Shown one piece after another: positions 8,681-17,907 of a stretch of 45,417 nucleotides of DNA. The DNA is from Gammaproteobacteria bacterium UBA5078 (GTDB lineage: Bacteria; Pseudomonadota; Gammaproteobacteria; Pseudomonadales; Pseudohongiellaceae): assembly GCA_002416505.1 (NCBI GenBank), contig DIAM01000017.1:98050-143466 (forward strand). The letters run 5' to 3'. The notes beneath the pieces are model-generated. The model was given only the letters and a program-made list of their open reading frames with translations. It was not told where the DNA came from and searched no databases. Both the position numbers and the translations under genes were made by a program. The first letter of the stretch is position 1. Every line of letters starts with the position of its first letter.

Positions 8681-11387
8681 GCAAACAGCACGATCCATGC
8701 ACAAGAATACGCGCCGTCAGGGTCTGGCCCTGGCCGTGTGCCTAGCCCTTGGTGTCCTAAGCACGCCTCTGCACGCACAGGATGCCCTGCTGGGAACTGA
8801 GCCGCCGCTAGAGCGTGCTCAACAGCTGCTCAATGCGGGTTCCTATATCGCCGCAATCGATAGCTTCCAGCGCGTGAGTGGTTTCGATGAAGAGGCCGGG
8901 CTGTTAGGGCTAAGTCGCGCCTATGGCTTAACCGGACAATACGAAGAGGGCATCGCCTTATTAGAGGACGAAATTGGATCCTATGCCATCTCGGCGGTAT
9001 TGAGCACGCAGCTAGCGGAGCTGCTGCGCACGACCGGACAGTCCGCCCGCGCCCTCGAGATTCTCGAAGAGGTCGTCACTGAGAATACGACGCCCCCCGT
9101 GCGTGCGCTGGTGCAGTATGGCAGCCTATTGCAGTTCGTAGGCCGTCGCGACGAGGCTATCGGCCCATTGAGCGCGGCAATCTCGCGTTACGATAATGGC
9201 ATGGTGTTCGACTCCGAAGAGATCGCGATGGTGGCCCTAGCGAGCTGGCTGCTCGATCGTTTCCACGATGCCAATAGTCTCTTTAGTGAGGCGACCAGAG
9301 TTGACCCGAATAACCTAGAAGCCCAAGTTCTATGGGGCGATCTATTCATGGAGAAATTCAATACGCCCGATGCCGAGAAGTCTTATGACGCGGCCTTGGC
9401 GGTCAACCGGCGCTATGCTCCCGCGTTGATCGGTCAGGCTAGGATCAGTGGCGGCGAGCGTTCTCTAAGTTTTGCGTTGAGCGTGAACGAGCGCGACGTT
9501 AAGGCCTTGGAGACTATGGCGACGCTATTGGTGCTCAATAACCGCCAAGAGGACGCCGAGGAATTTATCGAGGCGGCGCTGGAGATCAACCCCGAGTCTA
9601 TTACCTCGCTAAGCTTGAAGGCGACGCAGGCGGCGATGAAGGAAGAGTTCGCGGAGTATGCCCAACTCGAGGCCCGCGTAAAATCCTTTAGCCCGAATAA
9701 CCCGCACTTCTACGGCGATATCGCCGATGCCTTCGGCAATAATTATCGTTTCACCGAGGCGGTGGGTTATGCAAGACAGGCCATCGCGGCCGACCCGAAT
9801 TATTGGCAAGGGCACACCTTGCTGGGCACCAACCTCATTCGTTTAGGCGAAGAGGAGGCCGGTCGGGAGTCCCTAGAGCTCGCTTTCGATAATGACCCCT
9901 TCAATGTTATGACCTCCAATATGCTCAAGGTGTTCGACACCTTAGAGGGCTATGCGACGCTGCGTACCGAGCATTTCGAGGTGCGCATGAGTCAGAGCGA
10001 CGCAATCGTTCTATGGCCATACATGGCGCCACTGATCGAAGAGAATTGGGCCACGCTAACTGAAAAATACGGTTTCGAGCCCGAGGCACCGGTCTTAATC
10101 GAAGTGTTCGATCGCACAGAGGATTTCGCGGTGCGCTCTGTTGGCCTACCCGATATCGGACCCCTCGTGGGCATCTGTTTCGGCAAGGTGGTAACCCTGA
10201 TATCGCCGGCGACGCTGGATGCCAATTGGCAGGAAATCCTGTGGCACGAACTGGTGCACGTCTTTACGTTGCAGATGACGAACAACCGCATGCCACGCTG
10301 GCTCTCCGAGGGTGTCTCGGTATGGGAGGAGCGTGAGGCGCGGCCGGAATGGGGGCGTCGTCAGGGCATCGAATTAGTGCGTGCCGTAGAGGATGAGAAG
10401 CTTTTACCCGTGGCCAAGCTCAACGAGGGTTTCACTGGTGCCAATAGCAACGAGGACCTGGGTTTCGCCTATTTCCAATCCTATTTGGTCGTCGATTTTA
10501 TCGCCAAAGAATATGGCTTCGAGAAGATGGTTGAACTGATCAACCAGTACGCCCTGATCAAAGAAGAGTCGGAGATGTTCAGTACCGTGTTCAATATGCC
10601 CATCGAAGAGTTTGACGCGAATTTCCGCAGCTGGGTCGACCGCCGCGTGGATGAAATCAATGTCTACGTACACAATGAAGACGCCGCCGACGAAGGCGCT
10701 GCCCATGGTCACGGTCAGCGCGAGAACTCCAGCGCGGTGCTAGCCGAGCTCTATAACAATGCCTCGCTGAAACAGCATATGCGCCAGCGCGTCCAGGATC
10801 AGCCTCGTGACTTCCAGGCGCACTTGCAGCTGGGAATCGTACTCTTCAAGGAGGAATCATTCGAAGAGGCGAAGGTGCATCTTGAGATTGCCGATGGGAT
10901 TCTGCCCGACTACTCGGGTTATCCAAGTCCTCCTCTGGTGCTATCGCAAATTTACGAACGTCAGGGCAATGAGGCCGCACGCACCCAACAACTCAAACGC
11001 ATGATGGAGAACCAGCAACACGACTACGACTCTGCAGTATTGCTGGCGAAACAAGCCTTGAGCGCGGGCAACACGGATGAGGCGGACTACTATGTACAGC
11101 GCGCTCTATCGGTTAGCCCCTATAGGCTCGACGTGCATCAGGTAAGCGCCCAGATCGCCGCCCTTACCGAGAATGCGCCGATGGCGGTTCGCGAATTCGA
11201 GGTCTTGGTGACGCTAGATCGTAACGATCCAGTCGAGGCGCGCACTAACCTCGCGGAGGCCTATATGAATAACGGGCAGACGCAGGAGGCCAAGCGCAAT
11301 ATCCTGACGGCGCTAGAGATTGCGCCGAGTTATCAGAGGGCGCAGCAAGTGCTGCTCAAGGCAGTGGACAGTGCGAATGGACAGTAG
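8667..11387 (+). CDS. TPR protein with internal HExxH metallopeptidase domain
   Basis: A 906-residue exported protein. After an N-terminal signal-like segment (about residues 19-37) come many TPR-type helical pairs (about 45-420), then a gluzincin domain of the Peptidase_MA type with HELVH (H527, E528, H531) and a downstream LSEG Glu at 548 as likely third zinc ligand, then more TPR pairs (about 690-900). The zinc motif is complete, so it is the one predicted active hydrolase of the cluster. The ATG at 8667 overlaps the previous gene by 14 bases; a second ATG at 8697 would give a shorter signal but has no SD. It probably acts in the periplasm on envelope proteins or in assembly; the substrate is unknown. 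Confidence 0.82.
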   Translation: MNYPKQTARSMHKNTRRQGLALAVCLALGVLSTPLHAQDALLGTEPPLERAQQLLNAGSYIAAIDSFQRVSGFDEEAGLLGLSRAYGLTGQYEEGIALLEDEIGSYAISAVLSTQLAELLRTTGQSARALEILEEVVTENTTPPVRALVQYGSLLQFVGRRDEAIGPLSAAISRYDNGMVFDSEEIAMVALASWLLDRFHDANSLFSEATRVDPNNLEAQVLWGDLFMEKFNTPDAEKSYDAALAVNRRYAPALIGQARISGGERSLSFALSVNERDVKALETMATLLVLNNRQEDAEEFIEAALEINPESITSLSLKATQAAMKEEFAEYAQLEARVKSFSPNNPHFYGDIADAFGNNYRFTEAVGYARQAIAADPNYWQGHTLLGTNLIRLGEEEAGRESLELAFDNDPFNVMTSNMLKVFDTLEGYATLRTEHFEVRMSQSDAIVLWPYMAPLIEENWATLTEKYGFEPEAPVLIEVFDRTEDFAVRSVGLPDIGPLVGICFGKVVTLISPATLDANWQEILWHELVHVFTLQMTNNRMPRWLSEGVSVWEEREARPEWGRRQGIELVRAVEDEKLLPVAKLNEGFTGANSNEDLGFAYFQSYLVVDFIAKEYGFEKMVELINQYALIKEESEMFSTVFNMPIEEFDANFRSWVDRRVDEINVYVHNEDAADEGAAHGHGQRENSSAVLAELYNNASLKQHMRQRVQDQPRDFQAHLQLGIVLFKEESFEEAKVHLEIADGILPDYSGYPSPPLVLSQIYERQGNEAARTQQLKRMMENQQHDYDSAVLLAKQALSAGNTDEADYYVQRALSVSPYRLDVHQVSAQIAALTENAPMAVREFEVLVTLDRNDPVEARTNLAEAYMNNGQTQEAKRNILTALEIAPSYQRAQQVLLKAVDSANGQ

Positions 11388-11427
11388 AGACTAAGACAGA
11401 TTATCCCCGGTAGGAGGCACTACGTTG

Positions 11428-12324
11428 ATGGGCGAGCAGATAGGCACAAAGAGCAATATGAAGCTGTCGTCGCTAGTGGCGATTGCCGGCTTATGTGCAC
11501 TATGTTCGGCCCCGGTGTTCGCTCAGAATCCGGCCATACCATTGGATTTCGATGCGGAATCCTTCATGCGCGATATATCCGGTGCGGAGTCCGGGCTCGA
11601 TACGGAATTTACTTGGGTGCGTGGCCGCTATACCAATTATGGTGGTGGGCGCAGCCGACGAGGTGGGGGTGGAGGTTTCGGAGGTAGAGGCGGTTGGTGG
11701 GATACGGATTACCCGGACGCCGAATCGAATTTCCTACGTGGAGTGCAGCGCTATACCAATATAGACGCCAATAGTAAGAGTTATGATTTTCTTGACCTGA
11801 CCGATCCACGATTATTCGAGCATTCGTTTCTCTACATGAATATGAAGCGTGTGCCTATAGGCTCGGTTTATACAGGGCCCGACTTTCAGCCAGCGGAAAT
11901 AATCGCACTACGGGAGTTTATGTTTAGGGGTGGGTTCGTACTGCTCGACGATTTCTGGGGCGACGCGCACCTACAAGATTTTCAGACGGAGATGGCGAAA
12001 TTATTTCCGGAGCGCGAGCTCGTCAAACTCGATGTGCGTCACGAACTGTTCCACACGTTTTTCGACATAAACGAGTTTGTGCAGGTGCCAGGTCGTGCGG
12101 TAACGTGGGATTATAATGGTGGGTTTAGTCTGGATGACCCTAACTATCCTCCTTCGGTTTATGCGATCCTCGATGACGACGGGCGGGTGATGTTGGTGGC
12201 AAATCATAACGCGGATCTTGGTGATGGGTGGGAGCACACCTTCTACGAACCATATCCTACACGTTATAGTAACGATGCCTATAAGATCGCCATCAACTAT
12301 CTGATTTACGCGTTCACGCATTAA
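11428..12324 (+). CDS. DUF4159 domain protein, exported
   Basis: About 298 residues. A strong AGGAGG (11412-11417) lies 10 bases before the ATG at 11428 (TTG at 11425 in the same frame is also possible); the ATG at 11458 would give a tidier signal peptide starting MKLSS but has no SD. A signal peptide ends near PVFAQ. A short Gly/Arg-rich linker (GGGRSRRGGGGG region) precedes a domain of amidotransferase-like fold with IALREFMFRGGFVLLDDFWG and RHELFHTFFDI, the signature of DUF4159. Such proteins occur with MoxR, DUF58 and BatA-like genes; the biochemical role is not known. It is 37 bp or more after the TPR gene and 36 bp before moxR. Confidence 0.85.
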   Translation: MGEQIGTKSNMKLSSLVAIAGLCALCSAPVFAQNPAIPLDFDAESFMRDISGAESGLDTEFTWVRGRYTNYGGGRSRRGGGGGFGGRGGWWDTDYPDAESNFLRGVQRYTNIDANSKSYDFLDLTDPRLFEHSFLYMNMKRVPIGSVYTGPDFQPAEIIALREFMFRGGFVLLDDFWGDAHLQDFQTEMAKLFPERELVKLDVRHELFHTFFDINEFVQVPGRAVTWDYNGGFSLDDPNYPPSVYAILDDDGRVMLVANHNADLGDGWEHTFYEPYPTRYSNDAYKIAINYLIYAFTH

Positions 12325-12360
12325 GCTAATTCATTACAACAGGCAAAACAGGAAGCACTC

Positions 12361-13404
12361 ATGTCAGAACTAGAAAACATTGCTGAGGAAGTTGTCGATG
12401 GACTAGAGAGCCAAGACGATTTGGCACTGGTCAAGAAGATGCAGGATGGCCGCGATCAGATCATCGCGGAAATCAAGAAGGTCATTGTGGGCCAGGAAGC
12501 GGTGATCGATGAGTTGCTAATCGCCTTGTTTGCCGGAGGACACTGTCTAATAACTGGGGTGCCAGGACTGGCCAAGACCCTGCTGATTAAAACGGTAGCC
12601 GACATTCTGCAAGTGGATTTCAGCCGCATTCAGTTTACGCCCGATCTTATGCCGGCCGACGTGGTGGGCTCTGAGATAGTCGAAGAGGTCGATGGCGCGC
12701 GTCGATTGAAGTTCGTGAAGGGGCCAATCTTCACGAATATCCTCCTCGCGGACGAGATTAACCGTACGCCGCCGAAGACACAGTCCTCACTACTAGAGGC
12801 GATGGAGGAGCGTCAGGTAACGGCCGCGGGCATTACGCACAAGATGTCGCGCCCGTTCTTCGTATTGGCTACGCAGAACCCTATCGAGTTGGAGGGTACT
12901 TATCCACTGCCCGAGGCACAGCTGGACCGTTTCATGTTTAAGATCGAGCTCGGTTATCTTTCCGAAGATGACGAGGTGATGGTGGTGGGCAATACCACGC
13001 AGATCGTCGACAACACAGTTTCGCACCCACTGAGCGGCGAGGATATCCTCGAGTTTCAGCGTATCGCCAGACAGGTGCCAGCCGCGCAGTCCGTGATTCG
13101 CTATGCCGTGCAGATCGTGCATGCCTCTCGTCCCACCAACCCCAACGCCCCAGACTTCGTGAAGGATTGGGTAAGCTGGGGGGCTGGCATTCGAGCCTCG
13201 CAGAACTTGGTGTTGGCGGGTAAGGTGCGTGCATTGCTGCGTGGTCGCTACAATGTTTCTTACGGCGATATTCGCGCATTGGCCCCGGCTGTGCTGCGAC
13301 ACAGGGTGTTGCTGAATTTCCATGCTGAGGCGGAGCGTGTGACTACGGATGACGTAGTGAAGCGTTTGCTAGAGACTGTCCCAGAACCAAGTTCCAATCT
13401 CTAA
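12361..13404 (+). CDS. MoxR family AAA+ ATPase
   Basis: A 347-residue cytosolic ATPase with Walker A GVPGLAKT (residues 66-73, Lys72), Walker B ILLADEINR (Asp131, Glu132) and the sensor motif TQNPIE near 171, all in canonical MoxR form, followed by the helical lid with the family-typical GDIRALAPAVLRHR. MoxR proteins act as chaperone-like ATPases that mature or metal-load partner complexes, usually those with VWA domains. SD AGGAAG is just before the ATG. The direct neighbours are a DUF58 protein and a BatA-like VWA protein, which is the standard MoxR gene set and supports a functional link to the membrane genes upstream. Confidence 0.96.
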   Translation: MSELENIAEEVVDGLESQDDLALVKKMQDGRDQIIAEIKKVIVGQEAVIDELLIALFAGGHCLITGVPGLAKTLLIKTVADILQVDFSRIQFTPDLMPADVVGSEIVEEVDGARRLKFVKGPIFTNILLADEINRTPPKTQSSLLEAMEERQVTAAGITHKMSRPFFVLATQNPIELEGTYPLPEAQLDRFMFKIELGYLSEDDEVMVVGNTTQIVDNTVSHPLSGEDILEFQRIARQVPAAQSVIRYAVQIVHASRPTNPNAPDFVKDWVSWGAGIRASQNLVLAGKVRALLRGRYNVSYGDIRALAPAVLRHRVLLNFHAEAERVTTDDVVKRLLETVPEPSSNL

Positions 13405-13427
13405 TCGCGACGCGAGAAGCACCTGAT

Positions 13428-14321
13428 ATGGCGGCAAACACTACATTCATAGATCCCTCGATACTCGCGAGCCTGGACAATCTCGAGCTGCGCGCGCGTG
13501 TCGTGGTCGAGGGCTTTATCTCGGGTTTGCACAAGAGTCCGCACAGAGGATTCAGCGTCGAGTTCACCGATTATCGTCACTATTATCAGGGTGATGATAT
13601 GCGGCATGTGGACTGGAAGCTCTATGCACGCAGCGACAAGTTCTACATCAAGCAGTATGAGGATGAGACGAATGTGCGCAGCTATGTGCTGCTCGACTCT
13701 AGCGCGTCTATGGCTTACTCCTCGGGTGGCATGAGCAAGCTCGACTATGGACGCACACTGGCCTCCGCGCTTGCCTATTTTATTACGCGCCAGCGTGATG
13801 CCGTAGGCCTGATTACTTTCGATGATAAGGTGAATGAGTACATTCCCGCGCTGTGTCGCCAACCTCATCTTATTCGTATTCTGCGTGTGCTCGCGAACCT
13901 CAAGGCCGGCACCAAGACGGACATCGTCAAACCCTTATCGGATTTGGCCTCGAACCTGAATCGCAAGAGCATGGTGATTCTGATTAGCGACATGCTCGAG
14001 GACGAGGAGCGCATCATAAAGACCCTGCAGCGTCTTCGCGCGATGGGCAACGACGTGATCGTGTTCCACGTCTTGGATGAGGCGGAGTTGCTATTTAATT
14101 TTCAGGAAGCGACTGAGTTTGTCGATGCGGAGAACAGTGAAACCTTCATTACTTCACCGGCTTCCATTCGCGATGCCTACCTGGAGAATTTTAATAATTA
14201 TCTGAATTACTGTAAGAAGAAGTGCCAGAGTAGCGGGGTGGATTACTGCCTGCTCAATACCTCTGAACCATTGGATACGGCACTGTATTCCTATATTTCG
14301 CGCAGGGCTAAGAGCTTCTAG
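13428..14321 (+). CDS. DUF58 domain protein (MoxR partner)
   Basis: A 297-residue protein with the DUF58 signature RHVDWKLYARSDKFYIKQYE (from Arg59) followed by a VWA-like fold with LLDSSASM (Asp90 onward, DxSxS-like). No membrane helix is seen, so it is likely cytosolic. DUF58 proteins regularly follow moxR and are thought to be its substrate or adaptor. The stop (14319-14321) directly abuts the next ATG at 14322, so translation is coupled. Confidence 0.93.
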   Translation: MAANTTFIDPSILASLDNLELRARVVVEGFISGLHKSPHRGFSVEFTDYRHYYQGDDMRHVDWKLYARSDKFYIKQYEDETNVRSYVLLDSSASMAYSSGGMSKLDYGRTLASALAYFITRQRDAVGLITFDDKVNEYIPALCRQPHLIRILRVLANLKAGTKTDIVKPLSDLASNLNRKSMVILISDMLEDEERIIKTLQRLRAMGNDVIVFHVLDEAELLFNFQEATEFVDAENSETFITSPASIRDAYLENFNNYLNYCKKKCQSSGVDYCLLNTSEPLDTALYSYISRRAKSF

Positions 14322-16355
14322 ATGACTTTTCTCACGCCATTATTCTTGTTTGGACTTCTCGCCGCCGCGATCCCTATTGCGATCCACCTGATTCGCAAGG
14401 AGAAACCGCCCAAGCTAGTCTTCAGTACACTACGCTTCTTGAAGAATACGACGAAGAAATTGGTGTTGTTTCAGAAGATTCAACAGTGGCTACTGCTATT
14501 GATGCGCGCCGCGCTCATCGCATTACTGGCTTTCGCCTTCGCCCGCCCGCTGTTCGATAGCAATATCGCGAGCCTCGTGGACGCCGAGCCTGAGTCCGCC
14601 GCGATTCTACTGGATGTCTCGATGAGTATGGGCTATGGCGATCGATTCGTGCGAGCCCAAGAGGCCGCTCTTGGCGTTATCGATGGACTCGCTCAGGGTG
14701 ACGAGGTGGCGATCATCGTGTTCGACAATGCCACTGTCAGCGTGCGAGAGTTGAGTACCGACCTGGAGGGAGCACGCGCCTTCGTCGCTGCTTTGAATGA
14801 GCCTAGTTTCGAGGTGACGCGCTTTATGCCCGCCTTGCGTCTCGCCAACGACATGCTCGAGTCGGCACGCCACGATAAGAGAAGCATACATTTGCTGTCA
14901 GACTATCAGGCCAGTGGCTTGGGCAATGACGATTCGGGTTGGATGCTGTCTCCCGGTGTGACGCTGAACACGATCGATGTCGGCATGGGTGCCACGCGCA
15001 ATCTGTTGTTGACCGATGTGCGCTCCCCCGATCAATTGATCGAGAATCGCAATGAGTATGAGATTCTCGCTCGGGTGCGCAGCACCGGCAGTGTGCATCT
15101 GGACCAAGCCGATGTGCGGCTGATTCTCGATGGACAAGAGACCACGCGGGTGCCAGTCGATCTTAGTGAGACGTCCGAGGCTGTGGTTCGTCTCCCCGCG
15201 CTGTTCGATAGCGCTGGCACGCATCGTGGCGAGATTCGCGTCGCCTCGGATGACTTCGCAATCGATAATAGCTACTACTTCACGGTTGATGTAATGGCGA
15301 AGATTCAGGTGCTAGTCGTCAATGGCGAGCCATCGCCAAACTGGTATGAAGACGAGGCCCATTGGTTGGCATTGGCGATCGGCGGCAATGCAGCCGAGTC
15401 TCCCTTTGTGCTCAACTCAGCGAGCTCCGCAGATGTAGACGCTGCATTGCTCGCCCAACAAGATGTCGTGGTCCTACTCAACGCGGGCGGCGAGCTGAGC
15501 GGCTCTCAGGCCCGTGCCCTCGATGACTATGTCAATGAGGGCGGGAGTCTATTGATTGCCCCTGGTGATCGAGTGAACTCTGCGCAGTTCAATCAATTGC
15601 TTGGCGGCATTAGTCCCGCAGTTCTGAATGAGAGCATTCGCTTCGCTGGCAGCGATTACCTATTGATCGCGGATATGGATAGGCGCCATCCGGTCCTGCT
15701 GCCTCTAGGGGTGGATTGGGGTGTGCGTTTTGAGGGCTATTGGTCGGTGGATGCGGTGGCCGAGGCCGATGTATTGATGCAGTTCGATAACGGCAGCCCT
15801 GCCCTTCTAGAGCGTCGAGTGGGCCGCGGCAACGTGTTGCTGTTTGCCTCCTCCCTAGACACCGAATGGAACAATCTGCCTCTTCAGGGCCTCTACCTGC
15901 CCTTCGTACACGAGTCGCTACGCTATCTCGCACAGGCGACGACGAAGGAGCGCGCCTATCGCATTGGCAGTCTAATCGACTTGTCTGACGTAGGGAGTGA
16001 AGGCGCGCGCGTGCAGGTTACGGGACCTTCGGGCGAGGCGATTGCCTTGAACCAGAGTGGCAGTTCATTTACGCCACGGCAGATTGGCTTCCTGACGGTG
16101 GATGCCGGCGAAGGACCGCAGTATTACGCCGTCAACGCTAACCCAGAGGAGTCAAATCTGGAGAAGATGGCGCCGAGCACACTGGTCGACAGTATTAGCA
16201 ACCCCGAGACCGCGCCAGTGCAGTCCGCACAGGTGAGAACTGCGCAGCTAGTGGCCGAATTGGAGGGTCCACAGCGGGTGTGGTGGTGGGTCCTGTTGCT
16301 AGTTATGCTCATGCTGCTTGCCGAAACGCGTATCGCGAATAGCACTTACCGCTAA
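14322..16355 (+). CDS. BatA-like membrane protein with VWA and GATase-like domains
   Basis: A 677-residue protein beginning with the BatA N-terminal region (MTFLTPLFLFGLLAAAIPIAIHLI, then KPPKLVFSTLRFL) and a second helix (about 48-70). A VWA domain follows with metal motif DVSMS (Asp98, Ser100, Ser102). After an Ig-like segment comes a Rossmann-type amidotransferase-like domain (about 325-480, with DDYVNEGGSLLIAPGD) without a visible catalytic Cys, and finally a membrane helix at the C-terminus (about 650-672). The order resembles the protein at 5295-7604, suggesting related origin. It closes the co-directional cluster. Confidence 0.9.
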   Translation: MTFLTPLFLFGLLAAAIPIAIHLIRKEKPPKLVFSTLRFLKNTTKKLVLFQKIQQWLLLLMRAALIALLAFAFARPLFDSNIASLVDAEPESAAILLDVSMSMGYGDRFVRAQEAALGVIDGLAQGDEVAIIVFDNATVSVRELSTDLEGARAFVAALNEPSFEVTRFMPALRLANDMLESARHDKRSIHLLSDYQASGLGNDDSGWMLSPGVTLNTIDVGMGATRNLLLTDVRSPDQLIENRNEYEILARVRSTGSVHLDQADVRLILDGQETTRVPVDLSETSEAVVRLPALFDSAGTHRGEIRVASDDFAIDNSYYFTVDVMAKIQVLVVNGEPSPNWYEDEAHWLALAIGGNAAESPFVLNSASSADVDAALLAQQDVVVLLNAGGELSGSQARALDDYVNEGGSLLIAPGDRVNSAQFNQLLGGISPAVLNESIRFAGSDYLLIADMDRRHPVLLPLGVDWGVRFEGYWSVDAVAEADVLMQFDNGSPALLERRVGRGNVLLFASSLDTEWNNLPLQGLYLPFVHESLRYLAQATTKERAYRIGSLIDLSDVGSEGARVQVTGPSGEAIALNQSGSSFTPRQIGFLTVDAGEGPQYYAVNANPEESNLEKMAPSTLVDSISNPETAPVQSAQVRTAQLVAELEGPQRVWWWVLLLVMLMLLAETRIANSTYR

Positions 16356-16514
16356 ATTTCCTACTTTTTTTCTGAATTGGCCTTGCGCGCCTGATGAATT
16401 CTGTAATGTTTTTAAGTGTCTGTTTTCATTGGTAATGCGTATGACGACTGTCACGAGAATTTAATGCTACTGTCATATTTCAGAAAAAATTCAGGTTTTT
16501 TTCAGATATTTCTG

Positions 16515-16543
16515 TTGAATTAGGCATATCGTTGCGCGATATT
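16515..16543 (+). promoter_or_regulatory. Candidate sigma-70 promoter for the TPR-like gene
   Basis: TTGAAT at 16515-16520, a 17-bp spacer and GATATT at 16538-16543, 28 bp before the ATG at 16572. The 216-bp gap before the gene is much AT-richer than the surrounding coding DNA and holds repeated TTCAG words spaced about 11-12 bp (16485-16508), a pattern that could bend DNA. Confidence 0.45.
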
Positions 16544-16571
16544 GAGTCCATAAGAAAGGATGGTACTCATT

Positions 16572-17384
16572 ATGAATAAAAATAATTATGAGAGTATGCG
16601 CGCGTTCTTAGTCACCGGTCTGTTCATTTGCACCTGCGCAGTCGCTCAAGCTCAAGCTCCACTAGATGAAGCTAATCAGCTCACCTCGTCCACCGGGCGC
16701 TCCAGTCTAGAGCAAACGCTCATCGGTGCCGACGGCGCGGTCGAGAGCACCGATGAAACCGAAGGCGTGTCGCAGTACGCACTCCTTGTGGAGCAGCTCG
16801 AATCAGACTTCGGTCCTTTCGATGCACGCCTCAGTGAGCCCTTGCTTTCCACGGGTGACATGCTTGCTCAGCATGGCGATTATTATGAAGCCATAAGCTA
16901 TATGGAGCGGGCCCTACACATACTCAAGATCAACGAGGGTCTGTATAGCGAGCCACAAATCCCTATCGTCGAGCGTCTCATCGAAATCAACGTCGCCTTG
17001 GAAGACTGGGATAGCGTCGATGAAAACTTCCGCTACCTCGAATTCCTCTATACGCGCCTGTTCGATCAAGGCAGCATGCAGTGGGATCACGGCATCGCAC
17101 AGGTCGCCGACTGGCATATCATCGCGATAAACCACAACCTCGGTGACGACCTCGAAGATCACCTGCGTGCTGCCAATAAATTGTTTAAATTACGACTCGG
17201 CTATGCCGAAAAAGATGAGCGCGTGGATCCACAAGTTATCGATGTGCTGCGCCACAACGTCCAATATACTGCCTACCACCTGCAAAGGCAGGAGGTGGCG
17301 ATCAAAACCGAACGTGTCTATACCCGCCTTCAATCACGCTATCGTGATGACGATCGAGCCGACAGCCTCGCCTCTGTTGATTAA
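16572..17384 (+). CDS. Exported TPR-like protein of unknown function
   Basis: About 270 residues. The ATG at 16572 is preferred over 16560 because AAGAAAGG precedes it and it gives a signal peptide (RAFLVTGLFICTCAVAQAQ). The rest is acidic and helical, with pairs that resemble TPR units (GDMLAQHGDYYEAISYMERALHI and DWDSVDENFRYLEFLY). No catalytic motif is visible. It has its own promoter-like sequence and a 216-bp gap from the cluster, yet shares direction, so it could be a late partner of it or an independent gene. Confidence 0.7.
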   Translation: MNKNNYESMRAFLVTGLFICTCAVAQAQAPLDEANQLTSSTGRSSLEQTLIGADGAVESTDETEGVSQYALLVEQLESDFGPFDARLSEPLLSTGDMLAQHGDYYEAISYMERALHILKINEGLYSEPQIPIVERLIEINVALEDWDSVDENFRYLEFLYTRLFDQGSMQWDHGIAQVADWHIIAINHNLGDDLEDHLRAANKLFKLRLGYAEKDERVDPQVIDVLRHNVQYTAYHLQRQEVAIKTERVYTRLQSRYRDDDRADSLASVD

Positions 17385-17907
17385 ACGCGCTTGAGTTAAT
17401 CTTTAGGAATTGATCTTGGGAGTGCCGAGAGGACAGCAATGTCCTCTGCAGATTTATGGCGCTAAGGCTCGGGACTAAAAAGCAACTCAGTGTTTAGAAA
17501 AGGGGGGGAACAAAGAATGTCTCAAAAGCCCTTTGCCTTAGCTCTTTGCGATTAGTTGGTCGCTATCCTTAGTGACCGGTCAACCGAAAGTGAAATGATG
17601 GTATCACAGCAATTTCTGCTTTTACTTCGCTAGTTACAAATTGTCACATTCCCCCTCGAATTCGCGTCCTAGCATTCTAAAATTCTCAAGCTTTTCGCTG
17701 TGACTACTTTTAGTTTGTTCTGTGGCGCAAATGGGATTGCGAAATTTCAAGCGGGCGCTCGATTATTTGCCGCGATTTCAGGCGTATTTCTGCGCGGGTG
17801 AGTAAGGATCGGGATTTCTTAAAGTGGGAGACGAGGCCACATTCCCTGTGACCTCGAATCGATATCGAACGCTCGTTCATGTAGTGGGTGTTGTCAAACT
17901 TATCGCC
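17385..17907. other. 523-bp intergenic region with hairpins, no gene
   Basis: No convincing ORF is present between the convergent TPR-like and RND genes. It holds a perfect inverted repeat at 17428-17447 (AGAGGACA, GCAA loop, TGTCCTCT) without a T-tract, a seven-G run at 17502-17508, and an imperfect hairpin at 17833-17855 (GAGG-CACA paired with TGTG-CCTC) that may end the RND transcript. The length is unusual for a convergent junction in this gene-dense window, so a small RNA is possible. Confidence 0.5.
17428..17447. repeat. Perfect 8-bp inverted repeat with GCAA tetraloop
   Basis: AGAGGACA and its exact complement flank GCAA, a GNRA-type tetraloop. There is no T-run on either strand, so it is not a classic terminator. 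It lies 44 bp after the TPR-like gene stop and would fold in that transcript, where it could act as a 3' stabilising hairpin. Confidence 0.6.
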
